A DNA stretch of 36,845 bases. Source: Planctomycetaceae bacterium. Its GTDB lineage: Bacteria > Planctomycetota > Planctomycetia > Pirellulales > Pirellulaceae. The DNA lies in NCBI GenBank assembly GCA_002726245.1, contig PBSM01000072.1:1-36845 (forward strand). Reading direction: 5' to 3'. Shown here piece by piece: positions 16,390 through 23,956 of the stretch (within the stretch, counting starts at the first letter, position 1; each line of letters opens with the position of its first letter). Position numbers and translations under genes: made by a program. Below the pieces are notes generated by a model, which was given only the letters and a program-made list of their open reading frames with translations, had not been told where the DNA came from and searched no databases.

Positions 16390-16469
16390 GTAGGTCACTT
16401 TCGCCGAAATTGACGTCAGCCAAACGAAACCAGCGGTTTTCGAGGTCGCGCTCGGTGAGCGCGACCTAC
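16390..16469. repeat. REPIN-like inverted hairpin pair, second family
   Basis: An 80-bp element starting GTAGGTC and ending GACCTAC. The left hairpin is GTCACTTTC-GCC-GAAATTGAC with one mismatch. The right one, read on the minus strand, is GTAG followed by GTCGCGCTC-ACC-GAGCGCGAC, a perfect palindrome. It fills the whole gap between the isomerase stop (16475) and the zinc-ribbon start (16385). It has the same architecture as the 125-bp family but an unrelated stem sequence. Confidence 0.7.
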
Positions 16470-16474
16470 TTGAA

Positions 16475-17488
16475 CTAAAACCCGCGCGCTGCACGGACGT
16501 CGTCGAAATCGCGCAAGTGATAATCGATTCCGACATAGTCCAGCACACGACATAGTCCATACAAAGCAGCCGCCATCCCGTCGGGGCCGCTAAAGCCGCC
16601 GAATTGCCCGCCACCTTTCACGTGTGGTTCGAGATCAAGGAAGACGCCGGGGATGCCGCGCCGTTTCAGCTTTCTCGCCAGCGCGGGAACGGCATCGCGG
16701 AAGTCACGCAGGATCGCCTCGTGTCCACTGTCGCCAATGTCAGCCGGTACAAAGTTCTTCAGAGCGGCTTCATCGACGTGATCGGTCTTCACGATTGGCC
16801 CCGGATGCTTGTAGTCCTTGATGTGCATCCAACCGATTCCACGTTTCATGTCGGTGTACTGATCAAAGACCTCTCGCGCGCTGTTTCCCATCGAAGTGAT
16901 ATTGCCCGCATCGAATATCAGCATCAACGCCGGGTGCTTCACTTGGCGATAGATTTCGGCCAGCAACGCTCCGCTTTGGCCGACGAGATTCGCTTCAATC
17001 TCGAGCCCAAAGATCAGATCACTGCGATGGCATGTCTCAGCAATTTGACCAAGCCGATCGACGACTTGGGGAATGTGGTCGCTCGGAGCCGTGCGGCGCG
17101 GATGATAGAAGGAAAACCCGCGGATTAACTTCGTTTCAAAAGCGTGCGCGAGTTCACACGCCTTTTGCACGTCCTTACTGACGTACTTCTTGAACGGAAC
17201 GAACTTGTTGTGCGAGCCGTCCTCGACATCGAGCAACTTGACTTTGCCAATCGGCGAGCCAAGCGACGAGACATTCAGACCGTACTCGTCCTCGAGATGC
17301 CGAACCTGCGTGATCTCTGACTTCGTCAGTTGCATCACGTTCTTGACACCCTTGCCAGCGTCGATGAAGCGAATCGTATAGTACTGCAAACCCATCGCAG
17401 CGAACGCGGAGAACTGCTGGACAGCCGTCTTTTGATTCGCTGCTTCATCAGCAAAGCCACTGAGGATTACGCTAGGATTGTCGGGCAT
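16475..17488 (-). CDS. Sugar phosphate isomerase/epimerase (xylose isomerase-like TIM barrel)
   Basis: A 337-residue cytoplasmic TIM-barrel protein of the AP endonuclease 2/xylose isomerase-like family. Putative metal ligands are the Glu in FGLEIEAN, the Asp in LIFDAGNITS, the His in GWMHIKDYKHPG and the Glu in GVFLDLEPHV. The N-terminal LSGFADEAANQK and MGLQYYTIRF are typical of the planctomycete members. Its likely reaction is isomerisation or epimerisation of a sugar or sugar phosphate; the substrate cannot be read from sequence. There is no signal peptide. It starts at ATG 17488, and a 650-bp gene-free, repeat-rich region lies upstream. The small zinc-ribbon gene follows on the same strand beyond the 80-bp repeat pair. 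Confidence 0.88.
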   Translation of the reverse strand: MPDNPSVILSGFADEAANQKTAVQQFSAFAAMGLQYYTIRFIDAGKGVKNVMQLTKSEITQVRHLEDEYGLNVSSLGSPIGKVKLLDVEDGSHNKFVPFKKYVSKDVQKACELAHAFETKLIRGFSFYHPRRTAPSDHIPQVVDRLGQIAETCHRSDLIFGLEIEANLVGQSGALLAEIYRQVKHPALMLIFDAGNITSMGNSAREVFDQYTDMKRGIGWMHIKDYKHPGPIVKTDHVDEAALKNFVPADIGDSGHEAILRDFRDAVPALARKLKRRGIPGVFLDLEPHVKGGGQFGGFSGPDGMAAALYGLCRVLDYVGIDYHLRDFDDVRAARGF

Positions 17489-17594
17489 CAGATTCCTTGG
17501 AGGCTCTGTGAGGTTGCGGGAGAGTCAGTCGAGCCACTTACGGTACCCGATTAGGTTTCCATCTGCCAGCCTTGGAGCGGGTGGTGTGATTAAT

Positions 17595-17652
17595 GTAGTC
17601 ACGGCACTCCGTGACGCGAACTTTGTTCACGCAGGTTATGCTTCAGCCTAAC
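17595..17652. repeat. GTAG-headed hairpin and neighbouring imperfect palindrome
   Basis: GTAG at 17595-17598 is followed by TCACGG-CACT-CCGTGA, a perfect six-base stem. About 18 bases later, GTTATGC-TTCA-GCCTAAC (from about 17635) is an imperfect palindrome. A related motif (GGCTGAAC) occurs in reverse near 18041. These are REP-like hairpins in the long gene-free stretch between the isomerase gene and the aminotransferase gene. Confidence 0.5.
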
Positions 17653-17777
17653 GAGCGTAGGCAGCCTGTCATGCTATTAACGTTGAGAATCATCGCAGGA
17701 CAACAAGAGTTCAAACGCTGGGCCAGATGCGTTGGCTTGCAGTTCGATTTGATCAGACGACTGAATGCGGACGCATC

Positions 17778-17953
17778 TTAGCCGCGGAGCGGCGGCATAT
17801 AGTAGCCTGGGGCGTAAGCCCCAGGAAGGAACGTAAACCGCGTCCAAAGCCCCGAAGGGGCGACATTCGAGTGGCGTGCGATCGATGGTGTCGCCCCTCC
17901 GGGGCTTTGTGTTTGTTGTGAGAACGTTTCCGGGGGTTTACACCCCCGGTTAC
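17778..17953. repeat. Cluster of four different hairpins (BIME-like mosaic)
   Basis: In order, the cluster holds GCCGC-GGA-GCGGC near 17781-17793, then GTAG at 17802 followed by CCTGGGGC-GTAA-GCCCCAGG. Two copies of AAAGCCCC-G/A-GGGGCGACA follow in inverted orientation at 17846-17865 and 17889-17908, with one mismatch between arms; each is itself a hairpin. The last is CCGGGGG-TTTACA-CCCCCGG at 17930-17949 followed by TTAC, that is, a GTAA head on the minus strand. The whole gene-free stretch 17489-18146 holds only such repeats; I see no gene in it. Confidence 0.7.
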
Positions 17954-18022
17954 TGCCTATCGTCCCTAGGGGACTGAAGAGACAGCCGTGATGAAACGCA
18001 GAACGTGCCTGTTGGTCTTGGT

Positions 18023-18056
18023 TGCGGTTAAGCCGCGATAGGCTGAACTATAACGT
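18023..18056. repeat. Short palindromic repeat upstream of the aminotransferase gene
   Basis: GCGG-TTAAG-CCGC forms a hairpin and is followed by GATAGGCTGAACTATAACG. GTTAAGCC and GGCTGAAC can also pair with one mismatch. It is about 90 bp before the first possible start of the aminotransferase gene. It resembles the palindrome near 17635 in reverse, suggesting a pair bracketing the mosaic cluster. Confidence 0.4.
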
Positions 18057-18194
18057 ACTGCCTTGGATTGATACGCACGACGAAATTCCTGCCACGGAGT
18101 GTCGGGGCTACAATCGCGCGGCTAGGAAAGTTGGTTCCACTTCTGTATGTTGAGCTGGACGGCTTCTCCACAACAACCCGCTTTCGAGTACGCA

Positions 18195-19574
18195 ATGGCA
18201 GACGCTTTTATCCAGCATCCTGGCGAAGATCAATCCAACGATCTTCGCCGACGCGTGACACAAACGGAACCGCTCACTCTAAAGACGTTCACGCCATCGC
18301 TGGCGTTGCTAGAGAGGAGCGCGGGCAGCTATCACTACACGCCTGAAGGACGAAAGCTGGCTGACTTCAGCTCTGGAGTGCTTGTTGCCAACCTGGGGCA
18401 CAATCCAAGGAGTTGGTGGCGGCGGGTGATCGATTATCTCGGCATCGGCCATCTACAAGATGCCGGTGAATACGTTCACGCTGCTCCGCTGACGGCTTAC
18501 AACGCCGTCACGCCTCTCGAAGTGCAGGCCAACGAGCGTCTACTGGCCAACATACGCGGCGAGCCAGGTGGGAGTCGAATGGAGCAGGTGCTTTGGGCGG
18601 CAAGCGGCAGCGAAGCAATTCAGAAAGCGCTTTGGGCCGCCATGGCTCAAGATTCCAAACGCAACATAATCGTTGCAACTCGAGGCGGCTTTCACGGAAA
18701 GAAAGGTTTGGCGGGCGCGATCACCGGCAGCGAGACGGACAAGGAACGCGATCCTCGCGTTCGCTTCATCAGCTTCCCTAAGTTTGAATGCGCTGACGTC
18801 GAACTGCGAAGACAAGCAATCGACCTGGAACTGTATCAGCAGGAGTTAGACAAGCTCAGTTCCGAAATCGGCGACGAAATTTGTTGCCTTGTGACGGAGC
18901 CGTATTTAGGTGGTGGTGGCTCCTACCATCCGCAGCCTGAGTACCTGCAACTGCTCCAACAATTCTGTCGCGACAACAACGCTCTGTTTATCCTCGACGA
19001 GATCCAATCCAACTTCGGCCGCACCGGTCCGATGTACGCTTTCACGCACTATGGTGTCGAACCCGACATGGTTTGCCTTGGCAAGGGCCTGGGGAATGGC
19101 GTACCGGTGAGCGCCTGCGTTGGACCTGCGGCTGTCTTCGAAGTGTTGCAGTACGGCGAAGGCTCTGACACGTGGAGCGCGAATCCTCTGTCGTCTGCTG
19201 CTGTTCTGGCGACGCTCGACGAATTCGAATCTAACGACGTGATCGTTCGCGGCAAGCAGCTTTCGCCGATCATTGAAGAAGGCTTGGTCGCACTGAAGAC
19301 AACTGGAGTGATCGAGAACGTTCGCGGCGAGGGTTGCGTTTGGGGAATCGAGTGTGCTGGTATCGGCTCGCTGGAACCCGAAGAAGCTGCCAACGACTGC
19401 GTCGAAGCTTGTTATCGCGGAGATGCACAAGGGCGTGCGATTCACCTGCTCGGCCCGCTCGCTGGCCGCGTCCTCCGCGTCAGCCCACCACTCACGATGC
19501 CTGAAGACGAACTCCGCGAGTACCTCGAAGTCATGCGAGGTATCTTCGCCAATCTCCGACTCCAGACGCGATGA
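18195..19574 (+). CDS. Class III (PLP-dependent) aminotransferase
   Basis: A class III pyridoxal-phosphate aminotransferase of about 459 residues from ATG 18195 (MADAFIQHPGED). An in-frame ATG at 18147 would add 16 residues; neither start has a clear Shine-Dalgarno. Family motifs are GRKLADFSSGVLVANLGH, WAASGSEAIQKALWAA (phosphate cup), ATRGGFHGKKG, FILDEIQSNFGRTGPMYAF with the cofactor-ring Asp, and MVCLGKGLGNGVPVSA with the Schiff-base Lys. DTWSANPLSSAAVLATL follows. It should transfer the amino group of an omega-amino acid or similar amine to an oxo acid in the cytoplasm. The nucleoside deaminase begins 31 bp downstream with its own ribosome site, so a two-gene transcript is likely. Confidence 0.9.
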   Translation: MADAFIQHPGEDQSNDLRRRVTQTEPLTLKTFTPSLALLERSAGSYHYTPEGRKLADFSSGVLVANLGHNPRSWWRRVIDYLGIGHLQDAGEYVHAAPLTAYNAVTPLEVQANERLLANIRGEPGGSRMEQVLWAASGSEAIQKALWAAMAQDSKRNIIVATRGGFHGKKGLAGAITGSETDKERDPRVRFISFPKFECADVELRRQAIDLELYQQELDKLSSEIGDEICCLVTEPYLGGGGSYHPQPEYLQLLQQFCRDNNALFILDEIQSNFGRTGPMYAFTHYGVEPDMVCLGKGLGNGVPVSACVGPAAVFEVLQYGEGSDTWSANPLSSAAVLATLDEFESNDVIVRGKQLSPIIEEGLVALKTTGVIENVRGEGCVWGIECAGIGSLEPEEAANDCVEACYRGDAQGRAIHLLGPLAGRVLRVSPPLTMPEDELREYLEVMRGIFANLRLQTR

Positions 19575-19605
19575 TACTCGTTATCGTGGCTCGGAAAGGA
19601 TACAC

Positions 19606-20079
19606 GTGATCGATCCAGAAAAGCTAATGCGATTGGCAATTGAGAAGGCTCGCGAGGGGCTCGATGCGGGGCAAAGTCCGTTTGGTTGTGCGATTGCCCG
19701 CGGGGATGAACTGCTTGCGGTTGAGCATAACACTGTCGTGGCATCGATCGACATTACCGCTCACGCCGAAGTAAACGCTCTGCGAGTTGCGTGTAAGAAT
19801 GCAGACGCGATCATCCTGGCGGATTGTGTCGTGGCTACGACATGCGAGCCATGTCCAATGTGCATGGCGGCTCTGCATTGGGCGCGAGTCTCGAGAGTTT
19901 ACTACGGTGCATCGATCGCAGATGCTGAAGAAGCGGGGTTTAATGAGCTGCAAGTTCCAGCGGCGGACGTGCTAAAGATCGGACGCAGCAAGGTGATCCT
20001 GGAAGCGAATCTTCTGAGCGACGAATGCCGCGAGCTCTTTCAGCTTTGGAAGCAGCGGCCGGATAAAGTTGTCTACTGA
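19606..20079 (+). CDS. Nucleoside/guanine deaminase (CMP/dCMP deaminase fold)
   Basis: A 157-residue zinc deaminase. GTG 19606 is chosen: AAAGGA lies about five bases upstream and the conserved domain starts straight after. Zinc and catalytic residues are visible: AHAEVNAL supplies His and the proton-shuttling Glu, and CEPCPMC supplies two Cys. SPFGCAIARG and HNTVVASIDITAHAE are typical. The C-terminal LFQLWKQRPDKVVY resembles bacterial guanine deaminases of the GuaD type, which swap C-terminal segments within a dimer, so guanine or a related base or nucleoside is the favoured substrate. A tRNA adenosine deaminase is less likely because of that tail. An aminotransferase gene precedes it and a sigma-factor gene follows within 20 bp. 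Confidence 0.87.
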   Translation: MIDPEKLMRLAIEKAREGLDAGQSPFGCAIARGDELLAVEHNTVVASIDITAHAEVNALRVACKNADAIILADCVVATTCEPCPMCMAALHWARVSRVYYGASIADAEEAGFNELQVPAADVLKIGRSKVILEANLLSDECRELFQLWKQRPDKVVY

Positions 20080-20096
20080 TCTTGATCGGTGAGAGT

Positions 20097-20822
20097 ATGT
20101 CGATGACAGACGCTCGACAACCTGGGGACGCGCAGTTTCGCACGACACGGTGGAGCCTTGTTCAAGCTGCCGGTGATCTCGAGCGGCGCGATTCTCACGA
20201 AGCGCTCAGCGAGTTATGCCGAGGTTATTGGCTACCGGTGTATGCCTATTTCCGTCGGCGAGTTGGTAACGCGATTGACGCGCAAGATTTGACTCAAGAC
20301 TTCTTCACACGATTGCTCGACAAGGACTACATCGCCGACGCGAGACAAGAGAAAGGACGTTTCCGAACATTCTTCTTAACCGCTGCCCAACGGTTCATGC
20401 GCAACGAATGGGCCAAGGCCAACGCCATCAAACGTGGCGGCGGGAAGACAGTCTTGTCATTGGACTTCGATGCCGGTGAGTCTTTCTATGCGATGGAACC
20501 CGCCGATACCGACACGCCGGAGCTGCTCTTCGAACGCCAGTGGGCGATCAAGTTGTTGGAAGTCGTGCACGAACGGCTGCGGCAGGAATACGCTACAAAG
20601 CTGAAGCTGTATGAGCAACTCAAACCGCTGTTGGTTGGGAGTGGGCCTGGTTATCGCGATGTGGCAAAGCGGCTGGGAATGACGGAAGGAGCTGTCAAGA
20701 CGGCTGTCTATCGAATGCGAACGCGTTATGCCCAATTGCTGCGAAGCGAAATCGGCGAGACCGTCCGCAGTCCAGACGATGTTGACGATGAAGTCGCTCA
20801 CTTGTTCGACGCGCTGAGTTAA
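20097..20822 (+). CDS. ECF-type RNA polymerase sigma factor (kinase-associated planctomycete type)
   Basis: A 241-residue sigma factor. ATG 20097 is taken because GGTGAGAG lies just upstream; TTG 20082 and ATG 20103 are alternatives. Region 2 is seen in WLPVYAYFRRRVGNAIDAQD and LTQDFFTRLLDKDYI, followed by GRFRTFFLTAAQRFMRNEW. Region 4 is GYRDVAKRLGMTEGAVKTAV with the helix-turn-helix, then RMRTRYAQLLRSEI. The insertion between the regions (TPELLFERQWAIKLLEVV) is usual in planctomycete ECF factors that sit beside Ser/Thr kinases. There is no anti-sigma gene; the kinase gene follows within 50 bp. I infer that kinase signalling controls this factor, as proposed for ECF-kinase pairs. Confidence 0.9.
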   Translation: MSMTDARQPGDAQFRTTRWSLVQAAGDLERRDSHEALSELCRGYWLPVYAYFRRRVGNAIDAQDLTQDFFTRLLDKDYIADARQEKGRFRTFFLTAAQRFMRNEWAKANAIKRGGGKTVLSLDFDAGESFYAMEPADTDTPELLFERQWAIKLLEVVHERLRQEYATKLKLYEQLKPLLVGSGPGYRDVAKRLGMTEGAVKTAVYRMRTRYAQLLRSEIGETVRSPDDVDDEVAHLFDALS

Positions 20823-20830
20823 GGAGCTGT

Positions 20831-20851
20831 CGCGACTTGCCTTTTGTCGCG
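20831..20851 (+). promoter_or_regulatory. Hairpin between sigma-factor and kinase genes (TTGCCTTT loop)
   Basis: CGCGAC-TTGCCTTTT-GTCGCG folds into a six-base stem with a nine-base loop, eight bases after the sigma-factor stop. The loop sequence recurs in the hairpin just after the kinase locus (23907-23931). There is no T-run. It would hide the GTG at 20851, favouring ATG 20869 as the kinase start. It may act as an attenuator or transcript-stability element. Confidence 0.45.
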
Positions 20852-20868
20852 TGACTGGAGTACGCTAC

Positions 20869-21822
20869 ATGCGTGTTCAACTCTTTGACATAGAGCGTCT
20901 CGTGTCGGTCATATCTGATTTGGAAACGTCGAAAGATGGCGGGCAAGCGGCAGCGCTCTGCCCTCACTGCGGCAGTGTTATGCGCGGACGCGCGGTAGAC
21001 GGTCTGTGCGCTCGTTGCCTTCTCGAAATTGCTCGCAAGACGGAATTGAAGAACGCGGAATCGCCGGCGCCGTTTGAGATACCTCAGCAATTCGGGCGTT
21101 ATACGATTCGACGTCAACTTGGTCGAGGTGCGATGGGGGTTGTGTATCTTGCAAAAGACGCCGAGTTGGATCGGTTGGTTGCGATCAAAGTGCCGCAGTT
21201 TGGAGTCGGCAGCGAAGCCACAATCGTCGAGCGGTTTCGCCAAGAGGTTCGCGCAGCCGCAGCCATCCAGCATCCAAACATCTGCCCGATTTTCGATGTC
21301 GATGAGGTTGAAGGCACGCTCTTCATGACCATGGCCTACATCGAAGGTCGGCCATTGTCTAGTTACGTGGAGGCTAGTGAAGGGCTTTCATGCACTCAGA
21401 CGGTTTGCATGGCGAGGAAGCTCGCACTGGCCTTGCATGCCGCGCACGAAAGAGGAATCATTCACCGTGATCTGAAGCCGGCAAACATCATGATCGATCG
21501 TCGTGGCGAGCCGATCATCATGGACTTTGGGCTCGCTTGTCGCCGCGACCTTGATGCCATGAATTCACTTGATCGAGGTGCCGTCGTCGGAACACTCGGC
21601 TATATGTCGCCCGAACAAGCTGCTGGTCGCGACGCGACGACTGCCAGCGATCAGTACAGTCTCGGCGTTGTTCTCCATGAGCTGTTGACGCAACAGCTTC
21701 CTTTCGACGAAGCACTCGCCTCGTTACGGAGCGAGGTCTCGAACAAGCCCGCTTCGGCCCCTTCCGAAATCGTTCCAGAGATTCCCGAGACGCTTGACTG
21801 GATATGTCTGACCGCACTTTAG
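20869..21822 (+). CDS. Ser/Thr protein kinase, cut by an in-frame TAG near the end of the catalytic domain
   Basis: Chosen start ATG 20869 (GGAG nine bases upstream); the product is 317 residues. A short zinc-ribbon-like head (CPHCGS...CARCL) precedes a Hanks-type kinase domain: YTIRRQLGRGAMGVVYLAKD (glycine loop), LVAIKVPQF (ATP Lys), IIHRDLKPANIMID (catalytic loop), IIMDFGLACR (DFG) and GTLGYMSPEQAAG (activation-segment end). It runs as far as WICLTAL and meets TAG at 21820-21822. The same frame continues directly with KEPEDRFPSLDQLACELTRF, the expected last helix of the domain, so the TAG is a premature stop (one change from GAG, AAG or CAG). Without read-through the product lacks its final helices and membrane anchor. 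Confidence 0.88.
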   Translation: MRVQLFDIERLVSVISDLETSKDGGQAAALCPHCGSVMRGRAVDGLCARCLLEIARKTELKNAESPAPFEIPQQFGRYTIRRQLGRGAMGVVYLAKDAELDRLVAIKVPQFGVGSEATIVERFRQEVRAAAAIQHPNICPIFDVDEVEGTLFMTMAYIEGRPLSSYVEASEGLSCTQTVCMARKLALALHAAHERGIIHRDLKPANIMIDRRGEPIIMDFGLACRRDLDAMNSLDRGAVVGTLGYMSPEQAAGRDATTASDQYSLGVVLHELLTQQLPFDEALASLRSEVSNKPASAPSEIVPEIPETLDWICLTAL

Positions 21823-22389
21823 AAAGAGCCCGAAGACCGCTTTCCGTCTCTGGATCAACTCGCTTGTGAACTGACACGCTTTCTTGTCTCGGGAGAAGTC
21901 CGCTCCGTTACAAATCATGAGCAAGCGTCTGACGACGATAGCTTGGTGGATCGAAAACCTTCGATTATGGAAAAAGGAGTGAGACCAGCGAGCCCAGCGT
22001 TGACGTCGAACACAGCGTCGAAGTCGAGCCAACACGAGGTACTGGCTGCGATTGGGTTGGGCGTTGGGATCACTGCAATTCTGCTCGCCGGGTTCGCTGT
22101 CATGAAAAGCCGCCCGTTCGCGCGAAGTACAACCGAGCTGGCGCCGTCGGTAGCTAGTCCCGAAAGTGTCGTGCCGCTCGATTCTGAACCCATTGATAAC
22201 GACCCACACGGTGATCCTGTCGTCAACGCGCTGTTGGGGCGTTACTTCTGTTTCACGGAAGACGATTGGGAAGCAGGAGCACGCTATCTGGCGAAGGGAA
22301 ACGATGAAGTGCTGAAGGGTGTCGCCAAGCAAGAGTTGCCGCGGAGCACGCTGACGCAGCGAATCGAGTCGCTTCAGCCCTCGAACTAG
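21823..22389 (+). pseudogene. Middle part of the kinase gene: end of kinase domain, membrane helix and start of the extracytoplasmic region
   Basis: This is in the same frame as the kinase and directly follows its TAG. It encodes the last kinase helices, a low-complexity linker, one transmembrane helix (VLAAIGLGVGITAILLAGFAVM) and the start of a planctomycete-type extracytoplasmic domain (LLGRYFCFTEDDWEAGARYL). After KGVAKQELPRSTL the frame degenerates and stops at TAG 22387-22389. The expected continuation, ALELGDAWRDVAS, is found in the next frame just upstream of 22407. So a frameshift lies between about 22335 and 22375. An ATG at 21943 could start a separate peptide, but it has no support as a gene. 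Confidence 0.75.
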
Positions 22390-22406
22390 GTGATGCCTGG
22401 CGAGAC

Positions 22407-23903
22407 GTGGCTTCGCAACAGATAAATCAGACGACTCGCGCTGCGATGAATCGGCGGGCTGAACACTGGTATAAGCAAACGATCGAAACGCTATCGGCCT
22501 CGGACCGCGTGCGAGTTGCTGAATGGCTGAGCGCGCACGAGATAGCGATATCGCGAGATACGCAACCTGAAGCGAGCATTGCTGAGCCAGTCGTTGATCT
22601 CGTCGCGCAGGTTGCACGCGCTGATGACAGTCCGATGCCTGTCGTGCCTCCGCCAACAAGCGAGCCCATTTCGACTGAACTACCTTTGCCACCCGGTCTC
22701 GATCTATTGCCCGAAGGCATGGAAGCCGAAGATCCGCTCTTCGCGCTGCTTTCTGACGCGCCTGAGACAATAGATCCGTTCGCCGCGCAGCATCTGCAAG
22801 CGTTGGTGCAGATCGAGGCGCAGCGGCGGCAGATGTTGGCGGAGATGCATGAGCTTGTTAAGAAACGTGATCAAGAGTTGCCGGCACAACATGTAAAGAC
22901 AACAGGCGAATACGCTCAGTTGGTTCGACTGGCTGAGGACTTGTCGAGCGAGTTGCAAAGGCTACACCAGCGGCATGGCGAGTTGCTTCGGCGGCGATCG
23001 TTCTCTCAAGACGTCAGTGCTCGTGCGAACATTCAGTATCAGCTCGATAGCGTCCGACCACAGCGTGCGCGAGCGATGCAAAACTATGAGCGTTTGCTGG
23101 CCGAAGCAAAGGGAAATCGGCGGTCGTTGCGTGAGGTCGAACAATCCAGGAAGACAGCCCACCAGCAACTCGTCAACTGGTCGCAAGACGCAAAGCAGCT
23201 CGTGACCGACGCTTTTTGGAGTTCCGAACCAACTGGCTCCTTAAGCGCGGACGGTTACGATGCGATGGGCGTCATGTTTACTTCATGGAAACAACAGAGC
23301 GATACTCATCCGGCGACTTTGTCGCTCCGCGCGCTCGCGCGTTGCAACCATGGAGATCTTCAGAAGGCACATGACGATGCACGCCGGGCTGTTCATCTGG
23401 ACCCATCCTTTAGTTTCGCGCTTGCCGTTCAAGGTTACGTGAAGTGCCGACAGGGCGATTCGATCGAGGGCATCCCGGATATCACGCGAGCGATCCGCTT
23501 GGATGGGAAGCAGCCATACGGATACCTACTTCGCAGCCTGGCGCATCGCGATTCGGGAAACCGCGAGGCCGCCGTGGCCGACGCGAGCCGAGTGGCACGA
23601 TTGGCGGAAGCACTTCCCTGGGGACACGCGTTGATGGCGCGCGAACTGTTCGCCGCTCCCAGTTCGGAACTCCGAGACGCTGCCGTCGCGGTCTCGGAAG
23701 CGGAGCTGTCCTGCCGGCTGAGCGAGAATCAGTCGTGGTTCTGCCTCGATACGCTCGCGGCTGCTTATGCGGAAGCCGGACGCTTTGGCGACGCTGTTGC
23801 CACGCAACGACGAGCCATGGCAATCGTGCCAGATCGGTTCCGGGAAGATTGCAAGCGGCAGCTCGGTACATATCGAGCCAAGAGACCCTACCGTCTGGAT
23901 TGA
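22407..23903 (+). CDS. Coiled-coil and TPR protein, C-terminal part of the broken kinase gene
   Basis: The 498-residue frame begins at GTG 22407, but homologous-looking sequence (ASALELGDAWRDVASQQ) already runs through that codon, so the true N-terminus is the kinase upstream. Residues about 10-35 complete the segment in which the WYKQTIETLS motif follows RRAEHW, typical of planctomycete kinase and sulfatase-modifying-factor-like proteins. A long coiled coil spans about 130-270 (QRRQMLAEMHELVKKRDQEL onward). At least four TPR units occupy about 295-480 (ALARCNHGDLQKAHDDARRA, GYVKCRQGDSIEGIPDITRA, AHRDSGNREAAVADASR, AYAEAGRFGDAVATQRRA). It probably serves as a protein-binding scaffold on the outer side of the membrane. 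Confidence 0.75.
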   Translation: MASQQINQTTRAAMNRRAEHWYKQTIETLSASDRVRVAEWLSAHEIAISRDTQPEASIAEPVVDLVAQVARADDSPMPVVPPPTSEPISTELPLPPGLDLLPEGMEAEDPLFALLSDAPETIDPFAAQHLQALVQIEAQRRQMLAEMHELVKKRDQELPAQHVKTTGEYAQLVRLAEDLSSELQRLHQRHGELLRRRSFSQDVSARANIQYQLDSVRPQRARAMQNYERLLAEAKGNRRSLREVEQSRKTAHQQLVNWSQDAKQLVTDAFWSSEPTGSLSADGYDAMGVMFTSWKQQSDTHPATLSLRALARCNHGDLQKAHDDARRAVHLDPSFSFALAVQGYVKCRQGDSIEGIPDITRAIRLDGKQPYGYLLRSLAHRDSGNREAAVADASRVARLAEALPWGHALMARELFAAPSSELRDAAVAVSEAELSCRLSENQSWFCLDTLAAAYAEAGRFGDAVATQRRAMAIVPDRFREDCKRQLGTYRAKRPYRLD

Positions 23904-23906
23904 TGC

Positions 23907-23931
23907 GTCGCGCTCTTGCCTTTAGCGCGAC
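23907..23931. terminator. Hairpin between convergent kinase and queF genes (TTGCCTTT loop)
   Basis: GTCGCGCT-CTTGCCTTT-AGCGCGAC has a perfect eight-base stem three bases after the TGA of the TPR frame. No T-run follows on either strand, so intrinsic termination would be weak, but its place between convergent genes fits a terminator or 3'-end stabiliser. The loop is the same as in the hairpin at 20831-20851. Confidence 0.45.
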
Positions 23932-23956
23932 GGGGGTGTGACCTTCTGATCAGCAG

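Noticed and set aside
17489..18146. A CRISPR array in the repeat-rich gap
   Set aside because: The repeats are hairpins of different sequence and inverted orientation, not regularly spaced direct repeats, and no cas gene is near.
19354..19605. An upstream extension of the deaminase frame into the aminotransferase gene
   Set aside because: The deaminase domain and a ribosome site begin at 19606; the extension overlaps conserved aminotransferase coding sequence in another frame.
21724..22770. A 348-codon minus-strand frame opposite the kinase gene
   Set aside because: It is Arg/Gln/Ser-rich with no family motif and lies antisense to recognisable kinase, membrane-helix and linker sequence; it is a codon-bias shadow.
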